A stretch of 45,166 nt of DNA from Tritrichomonas foetus. Taxonomy: Eukaryota; Parabasalia; Tritrichomonadida; Tritrichomonadidae. Positions 20,301 through 27,629 of the stretch are shown here, in pieces. The stretch lies in assembly GCA_001839685.1 (NCBI GenBank), contig MLAK01000787.1:17749-62914 (forward strand), in the 5' to 3' direction. The notes under the pieces were generated by a model. That model was not told the origin of the DNA. It searched no databases and saw only the letters and a program-made list of their open reading frames with translations. How positions within the stretch are numbered: position 1 is the first letter of the stretch; each line of letters begins with the position of its first letter. Both the position numbers and the translations under genes were made by a program.

Positions 20301-23300
20301 CAATCAAAAGATGTGTTATTAAACTTAAAAATCATGCTGGTGTTAAATATAAGGAGGCTGCTGCAAGATTATTAAGATTAATCACTGAAAGAAAGAACAT
20401 GGAAGATGATATCGAAGATGATTTTGATGAAAAACGTGCAGCTGCACCTGAAGCACCTCCTTCAGATTCATCATTATTACTTGATTTACTTAAACTTCCG
20501 AAAGAACGAAATGATGCATCTCTTGGTGCATGGTATAAAACTTTTGAAACCGCATTAATTCGAAATGCACCATCTCTTGTTATTCGAGCTTTACTTCCAT
20601 TGAATGAATATCCTGGTCTTTTACCTAAATTTTCTTTTGTATTTGCATATTTAGTTACTTGGATTAATATTAATTCTGTTCTCAAAGGACAATTTGCTGA
20701 TCTTCTTGATCTTGTATTTAAATGTAATGAACTCCCAAGCTGGGTTGCTGAACAATTTTTGGATTTAGTTGAATTTTCTTTCCTTTCAGATATTGATCTT
20801 CGGATCGATGTTGCTAATGTTATTCAATTTTGTGAATCAAAACATTACTATGCGAAGGCTTTATTGTTCATTGAAAATTCACCATCAATTTATCCAATTC
20901 AGAAAACTATTGCTTTAAACAGTGCCGTTGGAAGAAAACTTGAAGCTCGATCACTTGCATTTCAACATAATGTATCAATGGAATATAAGCAATGGATGGA
21001 ACTTGAAGAATGGGAAATTGCATTAAAGCAAATTCGAAAAAGCGTAGATCCTTCCCGTTATATTTTCCATCAAGTTGTTTGTATGGCGGCACTTGAAGAC
21101 TGGGATGGTATTCTTGCACTAAAAGATTCATTTTATGATCTTTCTTATTATGATCGTGTTCAAATTGCTCGCTATTTCATGACAGCTGAAATGTGGAATG
21201 GGAATGTTGATGAAGCACAAGAGTTCTTAAATGCAACGAACGGCTTCTCAGTTGAAGATCAGATTATGAGAGCTACTGCTTTAATTAAACTTGGTGAAAC
21301 AAGTAAAGCTCATGCAGCAGTTCATATTGGATGGCGTTACTTAGCTGCAAGTGTCTCTGCTGTTGAAAAATGTAATAAAAATCAAATACAAACACAACTT
21401 TTCCAAGCACATGAATTACTTGAACTTTCTGAAGTTTTAATGTGCTTAAATAGACCAGAATTTATTGATTCTACTAATAAAGTTTGGAGGGCACGTTTAA
21501 GAGCAATTGAATATGAACCGAATAAACAAAAAGAACTCTTTAAGATTCGTGCATTAGTTCCTAATTTACCACATTTTGATGCACACATGCTTGATATTAT
21601 TTCATATTATATTTGGCTCGGTAAGAAAGCTGTTGCTCGTCGTCTTAGTGAAGTTTTCTTCCCAGATGAAAACAGCTTTCATGCCAAATATGTGGAATTG
21701 GAACTTTCTGGACGTGAAGAAAAGATCGATGAAATGCTTTCACTTGCCCATGAATGTAATTGTCCTGAACTTGCTTCACGTCTTCAGCAATTAGTTGGTA
21801 ATATCAAATTGAAGAGATGTAATACAACAGAAGGACTTCAGCAAATTGCTCAACATTATGTAGCTGCTGATAAATCCCAAGAAAAAATCGCCAACATTAA
21901 TATTTTGCTTGCACATACAACAAAAGATCCATCTTATGCAGCAATTGCAGCTACAGCCCTTGGGAAATGCATGAAAACAAAAATTATTAAAACAAACTTA
22001 TTTGCGCACATGCTTTTAGGTTTAGTTATCAACTTCTCTGATGATGAATCAACAGGGAAAGCTGTAAAAGAATCATTTTCACTTTGCCCAATCAATGTTT
22101 TCCCAGATATTATGAGTCTTTCATTCTCATTACTTTTGCACTCGAAAGCCACAGTTAGAGCTGTTGCTTTGCAGATTTGTTTGAGCTTAGTTTCAAACTA
22201 TCCTCAATACTGTGGATTCCAACTTCTTGCAATGGAGGAATGTTATTCGGATTCAGAAGAATTTGGTGAACTTTATGATAAAACACAAATGGAAAGTCCA
22301 GTTGTTTTTGCTCAAGTTTCATTGATTGCTACTCAACTTAAGAAAATATCAACACCATTTAATAAACTTCTCGCAATCGCAATCCAAGAAGCCAAAGAAC
22401 TTGTTAAAAAAGGAAATCAACAAGAAGCACTAAAAGTTATTCGATCATTTTTAGCTTCTTCTGCAATGAATGAAGCAAACCTCTCATTACTCAATCGAAA
22501 CATGAAACACCAAAATGAAAAAGCCATTCGTGAATATTGGCAAGTTCTGCAAACCAAACAAACAATAGGTGAAAATGATTTTGAGCCTTTTGAATTATTA
22601 ATTTCACGAATGAACCAAAAATATGAATCAATGCGCGTTCTTAAACTTTCATCGGTTTCCGAAATGCTAGAAAAGAAATCAGCATGGAAACTTTTCGTTC
22701 TTGGAAAACAATCTCTTCAACCAGATGGTGCAAGAATATCAAAATTCTTCCATTGCGTTGGAAATCTTGATAATGGTTATCAAATCACTATTATTGGATC
22801 AGACGGCAAACGTTACAATTACATAATGAGAGGATCAACTAAAGAAAAGCCTTTAGCTATCCAACAATTCATTAACTTAATTAGATCACTTGTCACTGAT
22901 GTTCATTCTTTCACGCAAGGTGCTATTTTCCAACTTGCTGATGAACTTCATCTTTATGAAGTTCCTAAGAATCAAATTTCCATGTATGAAATGATTACTG
23001 TCTATCAACAATCAAAACAGCGAATTGTTGATGCTGAACAAGTTGCATTACGAGCATGGAAATATGCACCATATAATGAACTTGAACTTGATCAAAGAGT
23101 TGAAGTGCTTAAAAAGCTTAGAAAACAATTCGATGGAACTGATCTTGCTCACGCAATGCTTGTTACTTCAAAGGATGCAGATAGCTGGGCACATAAAACT
23201 TCTCTTTTCTCATTCTCTCTTGGAGCTCTATCTGCTGTTGCTTATATCATTGGAACTGTGAATCAATCACCACAACAAATTTTGATTGATAAAACAACAG

Positions 23301-23716
23301 GTGCCGTTACCTTTTCAAGGTTTTCTGGAATGGAACCAAAACAAGCAGTTCCATTCAGACTTACGCCAATGATAGAAAACGCTTTGGGAAGATATGGCGT
23401 CAGTGGGCCATTTTCTAAGTCATTTTCTTTGTGCTTGAAAGAAATTAGTCGAAGAGCAAGAGCTTTTGCGCCTTTTCTTCAATTCACAACAGAAAATAAA
23501 CCATTTGAAAAACCAGTTGTTCCAAATAATTTCTTATCAACGTTTGGAATCAACGTAGAAAGTCGAGATCCAAATGAGCTGGATGGTCTATATACAAGAA
23601 TTGCATCCCCCACAGAAAATAGCACTATTGAACAAGCACTTGCTGAATTAGTGAAAAATGCAAAATCGGTCAAAAATATTGCATTAATGCCAATGGAATG
23701 GTATCCCTGGTGGTGA
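17336..23716 (+). CDS. TOR-family PIKK protein with degenerate kinase site (probable pseudokinase)
   Basis: This 2126-residue protein has the TOR layout. An N-terminal HEAT solenoid covers about 1-1020, including TOR-like RLVMVGAMVVGRIGYL and ASIVLKELAASAPEHIF. A short acidic linker follows (1022-1046), then a FAT domain (about 1195-1640, with the TOR-like WRARLRAIE...IRALV...WLGKKAVARRL pattern). Next are an FRB-like helix set (about 1675-1780), a PIKK kinase-like domain (about 1795-2060) and an intact FATC ending EWYPWW (2097-2126). TOR is the nutrient-sensing growth kinase. Here, however, the expected ATP-site Lys is Arg1832, the following DLRQDER-like segment is absent (STKEKPLAIQQF), the catalytic-loop GDRHPSN is GTVNQSPQQ (Asp to Asn1976, Asn to Gln1981), and DFG is RFS (Asp to Arg1995). 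The frame is open throughout, so this is not a decayed gene. A TCACC sits three bases from the ATG. Confidence 0.88.
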   Translation: MFDNDSLNKIVSELIDVAVPPNQSLKEDDFDFYVEDLQDQIINYFNYHKLAEVPQFLEKLVNYSAIFSKTDDKKRRYSAAVCLATIITLFPFDDYIPQFEPIVDQLLRPGFKRLVMVGAMVVGRIGYLSGPNRDHFIHVLVEDCAKTLSTSGKPESLFVASIVLKELAASAPEHIFNLGSSFHNTISAGLQSRDSNVRDICIEIVEILFQSQSASVGLFFLTDFLDLMRKAAAKKLADSQNADEIVANLKLLQILLKQRPFMTPALAGDLLFPVCAQRITSPNFEIMMYSIDTILFLHKSGTITTEPSLIKTMVDQLFLLAPKQPKGIERLFSSIISHYPDFIRTNLTDLIDGFNLLLKIPKNAGPPVVFKLAVETIKIVQNSEQLQSLFQIINTILDLSTVPTPIHILIQALNESKPDWNVTLRRYKQYLIRMIHELLSEPSLRWEAVVISFNALDQIHNISYSDAVMLHSLVMSVRFVENPDWQIRERVATTAIHVFHNNVDRMPLESMKRLVDLCVDDPVRSVRKKTLFSFTKEVYRFLAQPEIINKFAQLVHDESFVIRKHSIEILGELVEVTSGSILREMLLTTLRQLPDKYNPIIPPRICDNFPHLIWASQNFIHLYASAIFQRFIKMLDDRFNKATYKDPAIVYMNSAQLYNIDGSIIKALSRINELCPKDAPSGPIIQVLSHILMQPVHPWTKTHALKALKNIAQGEEEVGYIMKQYPILVQCLFKLIRQNTSIKLVTKSLKVLGAVGLNEIPPVISKKKDIFIFRSFFTGSHQFRRYFIRIIFTDLFELFEEPMVDGKKKTIAQVVTDLFVADPESVATYISSWFAVFLPSFTKVSNKTLKSFLSYLTTVISLAGRLIVPHATTVFSAIEGLWRQQFTVEGSRVISALVEAAYGQCDSILHLVVPIIFQLLKFKGQSSAYELFHLLQIVSDYTPSYLSIIVQGLSDIAGSAETPDASIGYCVETLHFIVKKCDCVEHLPTIKRCVIKLKNHAGVKYKEAAARLLRLITERKNMEDDIEDDFDEKRAAAPEAPPSDSSLLLDLLKLPKERNDASLGAWYKTFETALIRNAPSLVIRALLPLNEYPGLLPKFSFVFAYLVTWININSVLKGQFADLLDLVFKCNELPSWVAEQFLDLVEFSFLSDIDLRIDVANVIQFCESKHYYAKALLFIENSPSIYPIQKTIALNSAVGRKLEARSLAFQHNVSMEYKQWMELEEWEIALKQIRKSVDPSRYIFHQVVCMAALEDWDGILALKDSFYDLSYYDRVQIARYFMTAEMWNGNVDEAQEFLNATNGFSVEDQIMRATALIKLGETSKAHAAVHIGWRYLAASVSAVEKCNKNQIQTQLFQAHELLELSEVLMCLNRPEFIDSTNKVWRARLRAIEYEPNKQKELFKIRALVPNLPHFDAHMLDIISYYIWLGKKAVARRLSEVFFPDENSFHAKYVELELSGREEKIDEMLSLAHECNCPELASRLQQLVGNIKLKRCNTTEGLQQIAQHYVAADKSQEKIANINILLAHTTKDPSYAAIAATALGKCMKTKIIKTNLFAHMLLGLVINFSDDESTGKAVKESFSLCPINVFPDIMSLSFSLLLHSKATVRAVALQICLSLVSNYPQYCGFQLLAMEECYSDSEEFGELYDKTQMESPVVFAQVSLIATQLKKISTPFNKLLAIAIQEAKELVKKGNQQEALKVIRSFLASSAMNEANLSLLNRNMKHQNEKAIREYWQVLQTKQTIGENDFEPFELLISRMNQKYESMRVLKLSSVSEMLEKKSAWKLFVLGKQSLQPDGARISKFFHCVGNLDNGYQITIIGSDGKRYNYIMRGSTKEKPLAIQQFINLIRSLVTDVHSFTQGAIFQLADELHLYEVPKNQISMYEMITVYQQSKQRIVDAEQVALRAWKYAPYNELELDQRVEVLKKLRKQFDGTDLAHAMLVTSKDADSWAHKTSLFSFSLGALSAVAYIIGTVNQSPQQILIDKTTGAVTFSRFSGMEPKQAVPFRLTPMIENALGRYGVSGPFSKSFSLCLKEISRRARAFAPFLQFTTENKPFEKPVVPNNFLSTFGINVESRDPNELDGLYTRIASPTENSTIEQALAELVKNAKSVKNIALMPMEWYPWW

Positions 23717-24020
23717 TATTAATATATTATTAATAAAAGAATTAGATATTGCCGTCAAAATTTTCGTTCTCAATTTATATATAAATATAAATATATCCCA
23801 ATTCTCCGCTCTTTATCGAAATTGTATATATTGGGTTACTTATGTAGATTGAATGGAGCTTTCGGAACGAATCCAATAAAAGTAATAAGAAAATTTCTAT
23901 CAAAATTTTCTAACTATTGAGAAATTCAAATGGATTCACAAACTTAAATAGTTAATTGTGTAAATGTGAAGTGAAAAGTCAAATAAATGGATTATAAAAT
24001 CTATTTATTATTATTATTAT
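23717..24020. other. Convergent 3' spacer with TTA microsatellite
   Basis: This 304-bp spacer carries the 3' ends of the TOR-like and RCC1-like genes. A short TTA/TTTA microsatellite (about 24004-24030) runs into the RCC1-like stop codon. TAATAAA follows the TOR stop within 20 nt. Nothing else is seen. Confidence 0.55.
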
Positions 24021-25085
24021 TTATTTATTAGCTAACAATGAACAAGGATTTAATGGAGCATCATATTGAGAGAGTGCAAAGGCGGCTGCATTTCCACTCC
24101 AAACAAATTTCACATCTTTTCCTAAACAACTTTCAATAGGTTTTGTATTGTTTTGTCTATTTGGTTCAGCAAGCATCATTTGGCCATGTATGTTTGCCCC
24201 ACAAGATAATAATTTACTTGTTTCTGTCACGAAATATGAGTTGGAATTACCAACAGCAGCAACCGTAATTTTTTGACCATTAAGGTCAATTTTAACGAAA
24301 GATGATGCGTTTTCAGTATTTCCAAGCCCAAGCTGGCCTCTTGAGTTGTTTCCATATGCATAGCAGTTTCCATCACAGTCGACAACAATACAATGCGCGA
24401 CATATCCGTGTGCAGATTTCACTTTGATTCCGTTCAACGATTCAATTGGCGCGAAATCAGATTCGTTATTATTGAGCGACCCATTTCCATATGCGACACC
24501 GGATTTCGTAACAGCTACGATATTAGTAAATGAATTATTAAGCGTATCGTTACAGCGACCAATGCTAATAACTGGTTCAGGCAGATGATAAAATTTCGGT
24601 TTTTCTTTTGGATCCTCTTCAAATACGTAAAAATCGCCATTTTCATCAACAACGATAGGAGCTGACGTACTTCCGGTGACGTAAATTGGCTTCGTCGGAA
24701 TTCTAATTATTTCCGGTTTTCGATTTTTGCAGCCGTTGCTACAGTAAACTAGCGAGCCATTGTCAGCGATATACATTGTGTAAAGCGAGCCACAATGTAG
24801 CCATTCAAAACGGTTTGAAACTTTGTTGAATTTGACTTCTTTTAATCCTTGGTAAATAATGCTTTGACTGGTCCCAATCTGGCCAAAAAGGTCAGAACCA
24901 GAAGCATAAATTCGACCCTCGTTTGTGATAAAGGCGCAATGTTCTCCACCAATTGAAAAACATTTGAGAGATTGTGGATCAATTGGCGTTTCGATCGGCG
25001 GACAAACTATTTCGCATGCTGTTGCTGTTTCGGCATTGGAATCAACAATTAGCTGATATCTGGAATTGTTTCCAGCAGCAAACAT
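24021..25085 (-). CDS. RCC1-like beta-propeller repeat protein
   Basis: This 354-residue protein has RCC1-type repeats: AAGNNSRYQL (residues 3-12), YASGSDLFGQIGTS (about 66-79), AYGNGSLNNNE (about 200), YAYGNNSRGQLGLGN (about 243-257) and LLSCGANIHGQMML (about 292-305). The repeats between are degenerate (VVDENGDFYVFEEDP, YIADNGSLVYCSN). RCC1 itself is the chromatin-bound exchange factor for Ran, but the fold is used widely for other scaffolding, and the loops here do not identify the function. No signal peptide or extra domain is present. A TCATCG sequence at 25092-25097 lies 10 nt upstream of the ATG and may be the initiator. A 20-bp perfect palindrome lies 83 bp upstream. The stop is TAAATAA. 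Confidence 0.85.
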   Translation of the reverse strand: MFAAGNNSRYQLIVDSNAETATACEIVCPPIETPIDPQSLKCFSIGGEHCAFITNEGRIYASGSDLFGQIGTSQSIIYQGLKEVKFNKVSNRFEWLHCGSLYTMYIADNGSLVYCSNGCKNRKPEIIRIPTKPIYVTGSTSAPIVVDENGDFYVFEEDPKEKPKFYHLPEPVISIGRCNDTLNNSFTNIVAVTKSGVAYGNGSLNNNESDFAPIESLNGIKVKSAHGYVAHCIVVDCDGNCYAYGNNSRGQLGLGNTENASSFVKIDLNGQKITVAAVGNSNSYFVTETSKLLSCGANIHGQMMLAEPNRQNNTKPIESCLGKDVKFVWSGNAAAFALSQYDAPLNPCSLLANK

Positions 25086-25167
25086 TTATTTCGATGAGAT
25101 ATTTTTTACATCACTTGTCCTCATGACTGAATTTCATCTCACATGTCATATCTTTTGATCAATTTTC

Positions 25168-25187
25168 ACACTAGTTCGAACTAGTGT
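25168..25187. promoter_or_regulatory. 20-bp perfect palindrome upstream of RCC1-like gene
   Basis: ACACTAGTTCGAACTAGTGT is fully self-complementary over 20 bases, and pairing stops exactly at both ends. It lies 83 bp upstream of the RCC1-like ATG on the minus strand. A perfect even palindrome of this length with mixed composition is unlikely by chance in a 45-kb window, so a binding site for a homodimeric regulator is plausible. No known motif was recognised. Confidence 0.6.
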
Positions 25188-25588
25188 TTCCGAAAAAATA
25201 ATGAGGCAAAAGAGTTTTCATAAAAACCACTGTAATGATTTTCAAAGATATGCAATTCATAATACAATTTGATGAATCACATCATGATTTTCCTTGCACA
25301 TTAATATTTGTTGAAAAAAGTGCATGTTTCATTGTTGCCAAATCTTCTACGCTTAAAAAAAGCCTGTTCTCAATTCTGTTTTTCGAAATATTTTACAAAT
25401 CTTTCAAATGCTTGAAATGAAAGGCTTTTCATAAATAACTGAATTGTTAATTGATTGGAAACTTTTATTGTTCGTAATATTTCGAAAATAGTCAAATGGC
25501 GGTTTGTCTCAGGCGATCAATTATTTGCTGACCTTTTCAAATTATTTATTAATTGTTGTTTTGAAAAGAGGATTCCTTATTCTGTGCT

Positions 25589-25768
25589 ATGACATCTAAC
25601 TTAACCAAAGAATATCAAATTCTAGGATATCAGAAAATCTTGGAAAAATCATGCTATTTCGTTGTTATTGATGTAAAAGAAATTATGGATAAATATTTCA
25701 AAATTCATTTGGGAACAAATAATGAGGTTTTCACCAAAATAAGGGAAATCATCTCATCAGAATATTAA
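25589..25768 (+). CDS. Possible small protein of 59 residues
   Basis: An ATG-to-TAAA frame encodes 59 residues of normal protein-like composition, beginning MTSNLTKEYQILGYQKIL and ending VFTKIREIISSEY, with predicted short helices and no low complexity. It stands alone in a 1.2-kb spacer. The composition looks like the N-terminal or internal part of a helical protein, so it may be a fragment of a larger family rather than a complete gene. No initiator motif is clear. Family unknown. Confidence 0.35.
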   Translation: MTSNLTKEYQILGYQKILEKSCYFVVIDVKEIMDKYFKIHLGTNNEVFTKIREIISSEY

Positions 25769-26258
25769 ACAAATGTTAATTGAAAAAATAACTAGCTTCT
25801 CTCAAACTCTACACATAAAAATCACCCAAAAAAAAAAAATAATATCATTCAATTTCCCCTAAATTCAGAATGAGTTCACAATGTACTAATTAATATCTCA
25901 AATCGAAAAATAATATATTATCAAAAAATCGAAAGGATGGAGTTTCATAAAAATTTTTTCATAATAAATCGAATAATGATTTTGATTCTGTAACTTTTCA
26001 GACAAATTACTTTGTTCTGATGGATTTAAGATTAATAACTGACAAATAACCAGAAATGGTATGATTCACAAAATTTCTGAAATCTATTCAAATATTTCTT
26101 AGAGAGTTATCAGCATCAGAAAATTGAACAGTTTTTGTTAAAATTGAATTAAAGCGTATTTTATATATTCACAAAAATTGGCTCTTTTACAAATTATTCA
26201 TATCAATTGTGAAAATTGAAAATAGGGGTATCAAATTTGTTAAATCACGATTTATCAA

Positions 26259-27449
26259 ATGAACACCATTCACGAAATGTTCGCTGCTTATCAAAGTTCT
26301 CTCAATGTTGACGTAACTCTTGCCAGCACAAGAAAGGTCACTTTCAATTTACCGCAATTCTCCAAAAATTATTTCACGATTTTATGCAATGAAGCCAAAA
26401 ATGCATTTAAAAACGATTCAACAGTCATTGAAATTGATCCACCTATTGTCGTGATTGGTGACATTCATGGCCATTTGCTGGATATGATTCGAATATTTCA
26501 ATCGTTCGGAATTCCTCCACTTCACAAATATTTGTTCCTTGGTGATTTAGTTGATCGTGGTGAATTTTCTTTAGAGACTGTAACTCTCATATTTATCATG
26601 AAATGTCTTTTTCCCGATAAAATTTTCGTCGTAAGAGGAAATCATGAGTTTGAATCGGTTAATGAGCAGAATAATTTTGTAACGTGCATCGAACGAAATT
26701 ATCCGAAATCGAATATTTATAAATCATTTTTGGAAGTTTTTTCTTATCTCCCACTGGCTGCTATAATTGATAAGAACACATTCTGCGTCCATGGAGGAAT
26801 TGGTCCTTATATTACAAGTGTGAACGATATTCGAAGGATAGAAAGACCCTTGAATACTTTGGAAAATGAAATTGTTAGAAATACTGTCTGGAGTGATCCT
26901 TCAGAGATTGTCACTGGATTTGAACCATCTCCTAGAAAAATCGGATATTTGTATGGGAAAGAACCATTATTTTCCTTTTTACAGAATTCAAACTTCATTC
27001 GTATCTTACGTGGACACTCATTTGTGCAAACTGGCATTCAAAAGAATTTTAATGATCGGTGCATTACTATTTTTAGTGCATCAAACTATACAGGATCAAA
27101 GAAAAACCCATCTGGTGTTTATGTTTTTCTCGAAAAAGGGAAAGAAAAAGTTGAATTGTTTCCACCTATAGAGTTCTTTTTAAGAGGATGTGCAAAATTT
27201 AATAAAATTAATGATGGAGCTGAAGATAATAATGAAAATAACAAAGAAACTATTTCAAAGAAAGATCAACTTTTAAATGGGAAATCCAAAATAAATATGG
27301 TAAAATCTTTCACAACTATCAATTCGTTTCGAAATGATCAACCAAGATCACCAACGAGAGATGGATTACCAAAACCATCATATTCTAACAGGTGTTTCAA
27401 CATAATAGATCCAAAACTAACCATGACGACTTTCAAGAAAAAATATTAA
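26259..27449 (+). CDS. PP1-like serine/threonine protein phosphatase
   Basis: This 396-residue PPP-family metallophosphatase removes phosphate from Ser/Thr of proteins. All six metal ligands and the signature motifs are in place: GDIHG (67-71), GDLVDRG (95-101), RGNHE (126-130), HGG (178-180), RGH (251-253), and the SASNYTG loop (273-279). WSDP and RRIERP also match PP1. The N-terminus (1-50) has the usual helical lead-in. The C-terminal ~90 residues are an Asn/Lys/Ser-rich low-complexity tail not found in ordinary PP1. The toxin-contact cysteine of animal PP1, in the SAPNYCGE loop, is Thr278 here. The sequence around RGH (ILRGHSFVQTG) and the NNF insert are divergent, so it may belong to one of the expanded trichomonad PP1-like groups. 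A partial initiator, TCACGA (26245-26250), precedes the ATG. Confidence 0.92.
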   Translation: MNTIHEMFAAYQSSLNVDVTLASTRKVTFNLPQFSKNYFTILCNEAKNAFKNDSTVIEIDPPIVVIGDIHGHLLDMIRIFQSFGIPPLHKYLFLGDLVDRGEFSLETVTLIFIMKCLFPDKIFVVRGNHEFESVNEQNNFVTCIERNYPKSNIYKSFLEVFSYLPLAAIIDKNTFCVHGGIGPYITSVNDIRRIERPLNTLENEIVRNTVWSDPSEIVTGFEPSPRKIGYLYGKEPLFSFLQNSNFIRILRGHSFVQTGIQKNFNDRCITIFSASNYTGSKKNPSGVYVFLEKGKEKVELFPPIEFFLRGCAKFNKINDGAEDNNENNKETISKKDQLLNGKSKINMVKSFTTINSFRNDQPRSPTRDGLPKPSYSNRCFNIIDPKLTMTTFKKKY

Positions 27450-27622
27450 TATTTTTTTTTTTACTTATGCGTTATTTGTATAAATATGTATTATTTTTCA
27501 ATTTTTTTTTTAATGACAATTTTCTTGTTTTATTCATAGTCCATAAAATGAATGCATGTATTTTCATCATCAATCGAAAGGCGAAATGATGGTAAAAGAA
27601 TTGAATGAAACTTCGAAATATA

Positions 27623-27628
27623 TCACAT
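27623..27628 (+). promoter_or_regulatory. Inr-like TCACAT initiator
   Basis: TCACAT ends one base before the ATG at 27630, giving a leader of about 5 nt if the A at 27625 is +1. Such extremely short leaders are known in trichomonads. Evidence is the motif alone. Confidence 0.4.
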
Positions 27629-27629
27629 C

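Larger units (their letters stand above)
25086..26258. other. 1.2-kb divergent intergenic region
   Basis: This region separates the divergent RCC1-like and phosphatase genes. It holds the palindrome at 25168-25187 and a possible 59-residue gene at 25589-25768. The remainder is AT-rich and shows no other feature; a short frame at 25235-25420 is not convincing. Confidence 0.5.

Noticed and set aside
17336..23716. TRRAP/Tra1 as the identity of the PIKK-like protein
   Set aside because: TRRAP is the known pseudokinase PIKK and some wording near PFRLTP and GVSGP resembles it, but the length (2126 against ~3800), the FAT pattern, the HEAT wording and the FRB-like segment fit TOR better. A phylogeny is needed to be final.
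25235..25420. 61-residue plus-strand frame
   Set aside because: Phe/Lys/Ser-rich with no recognisable fold; likely chance in AT-rich sequence.
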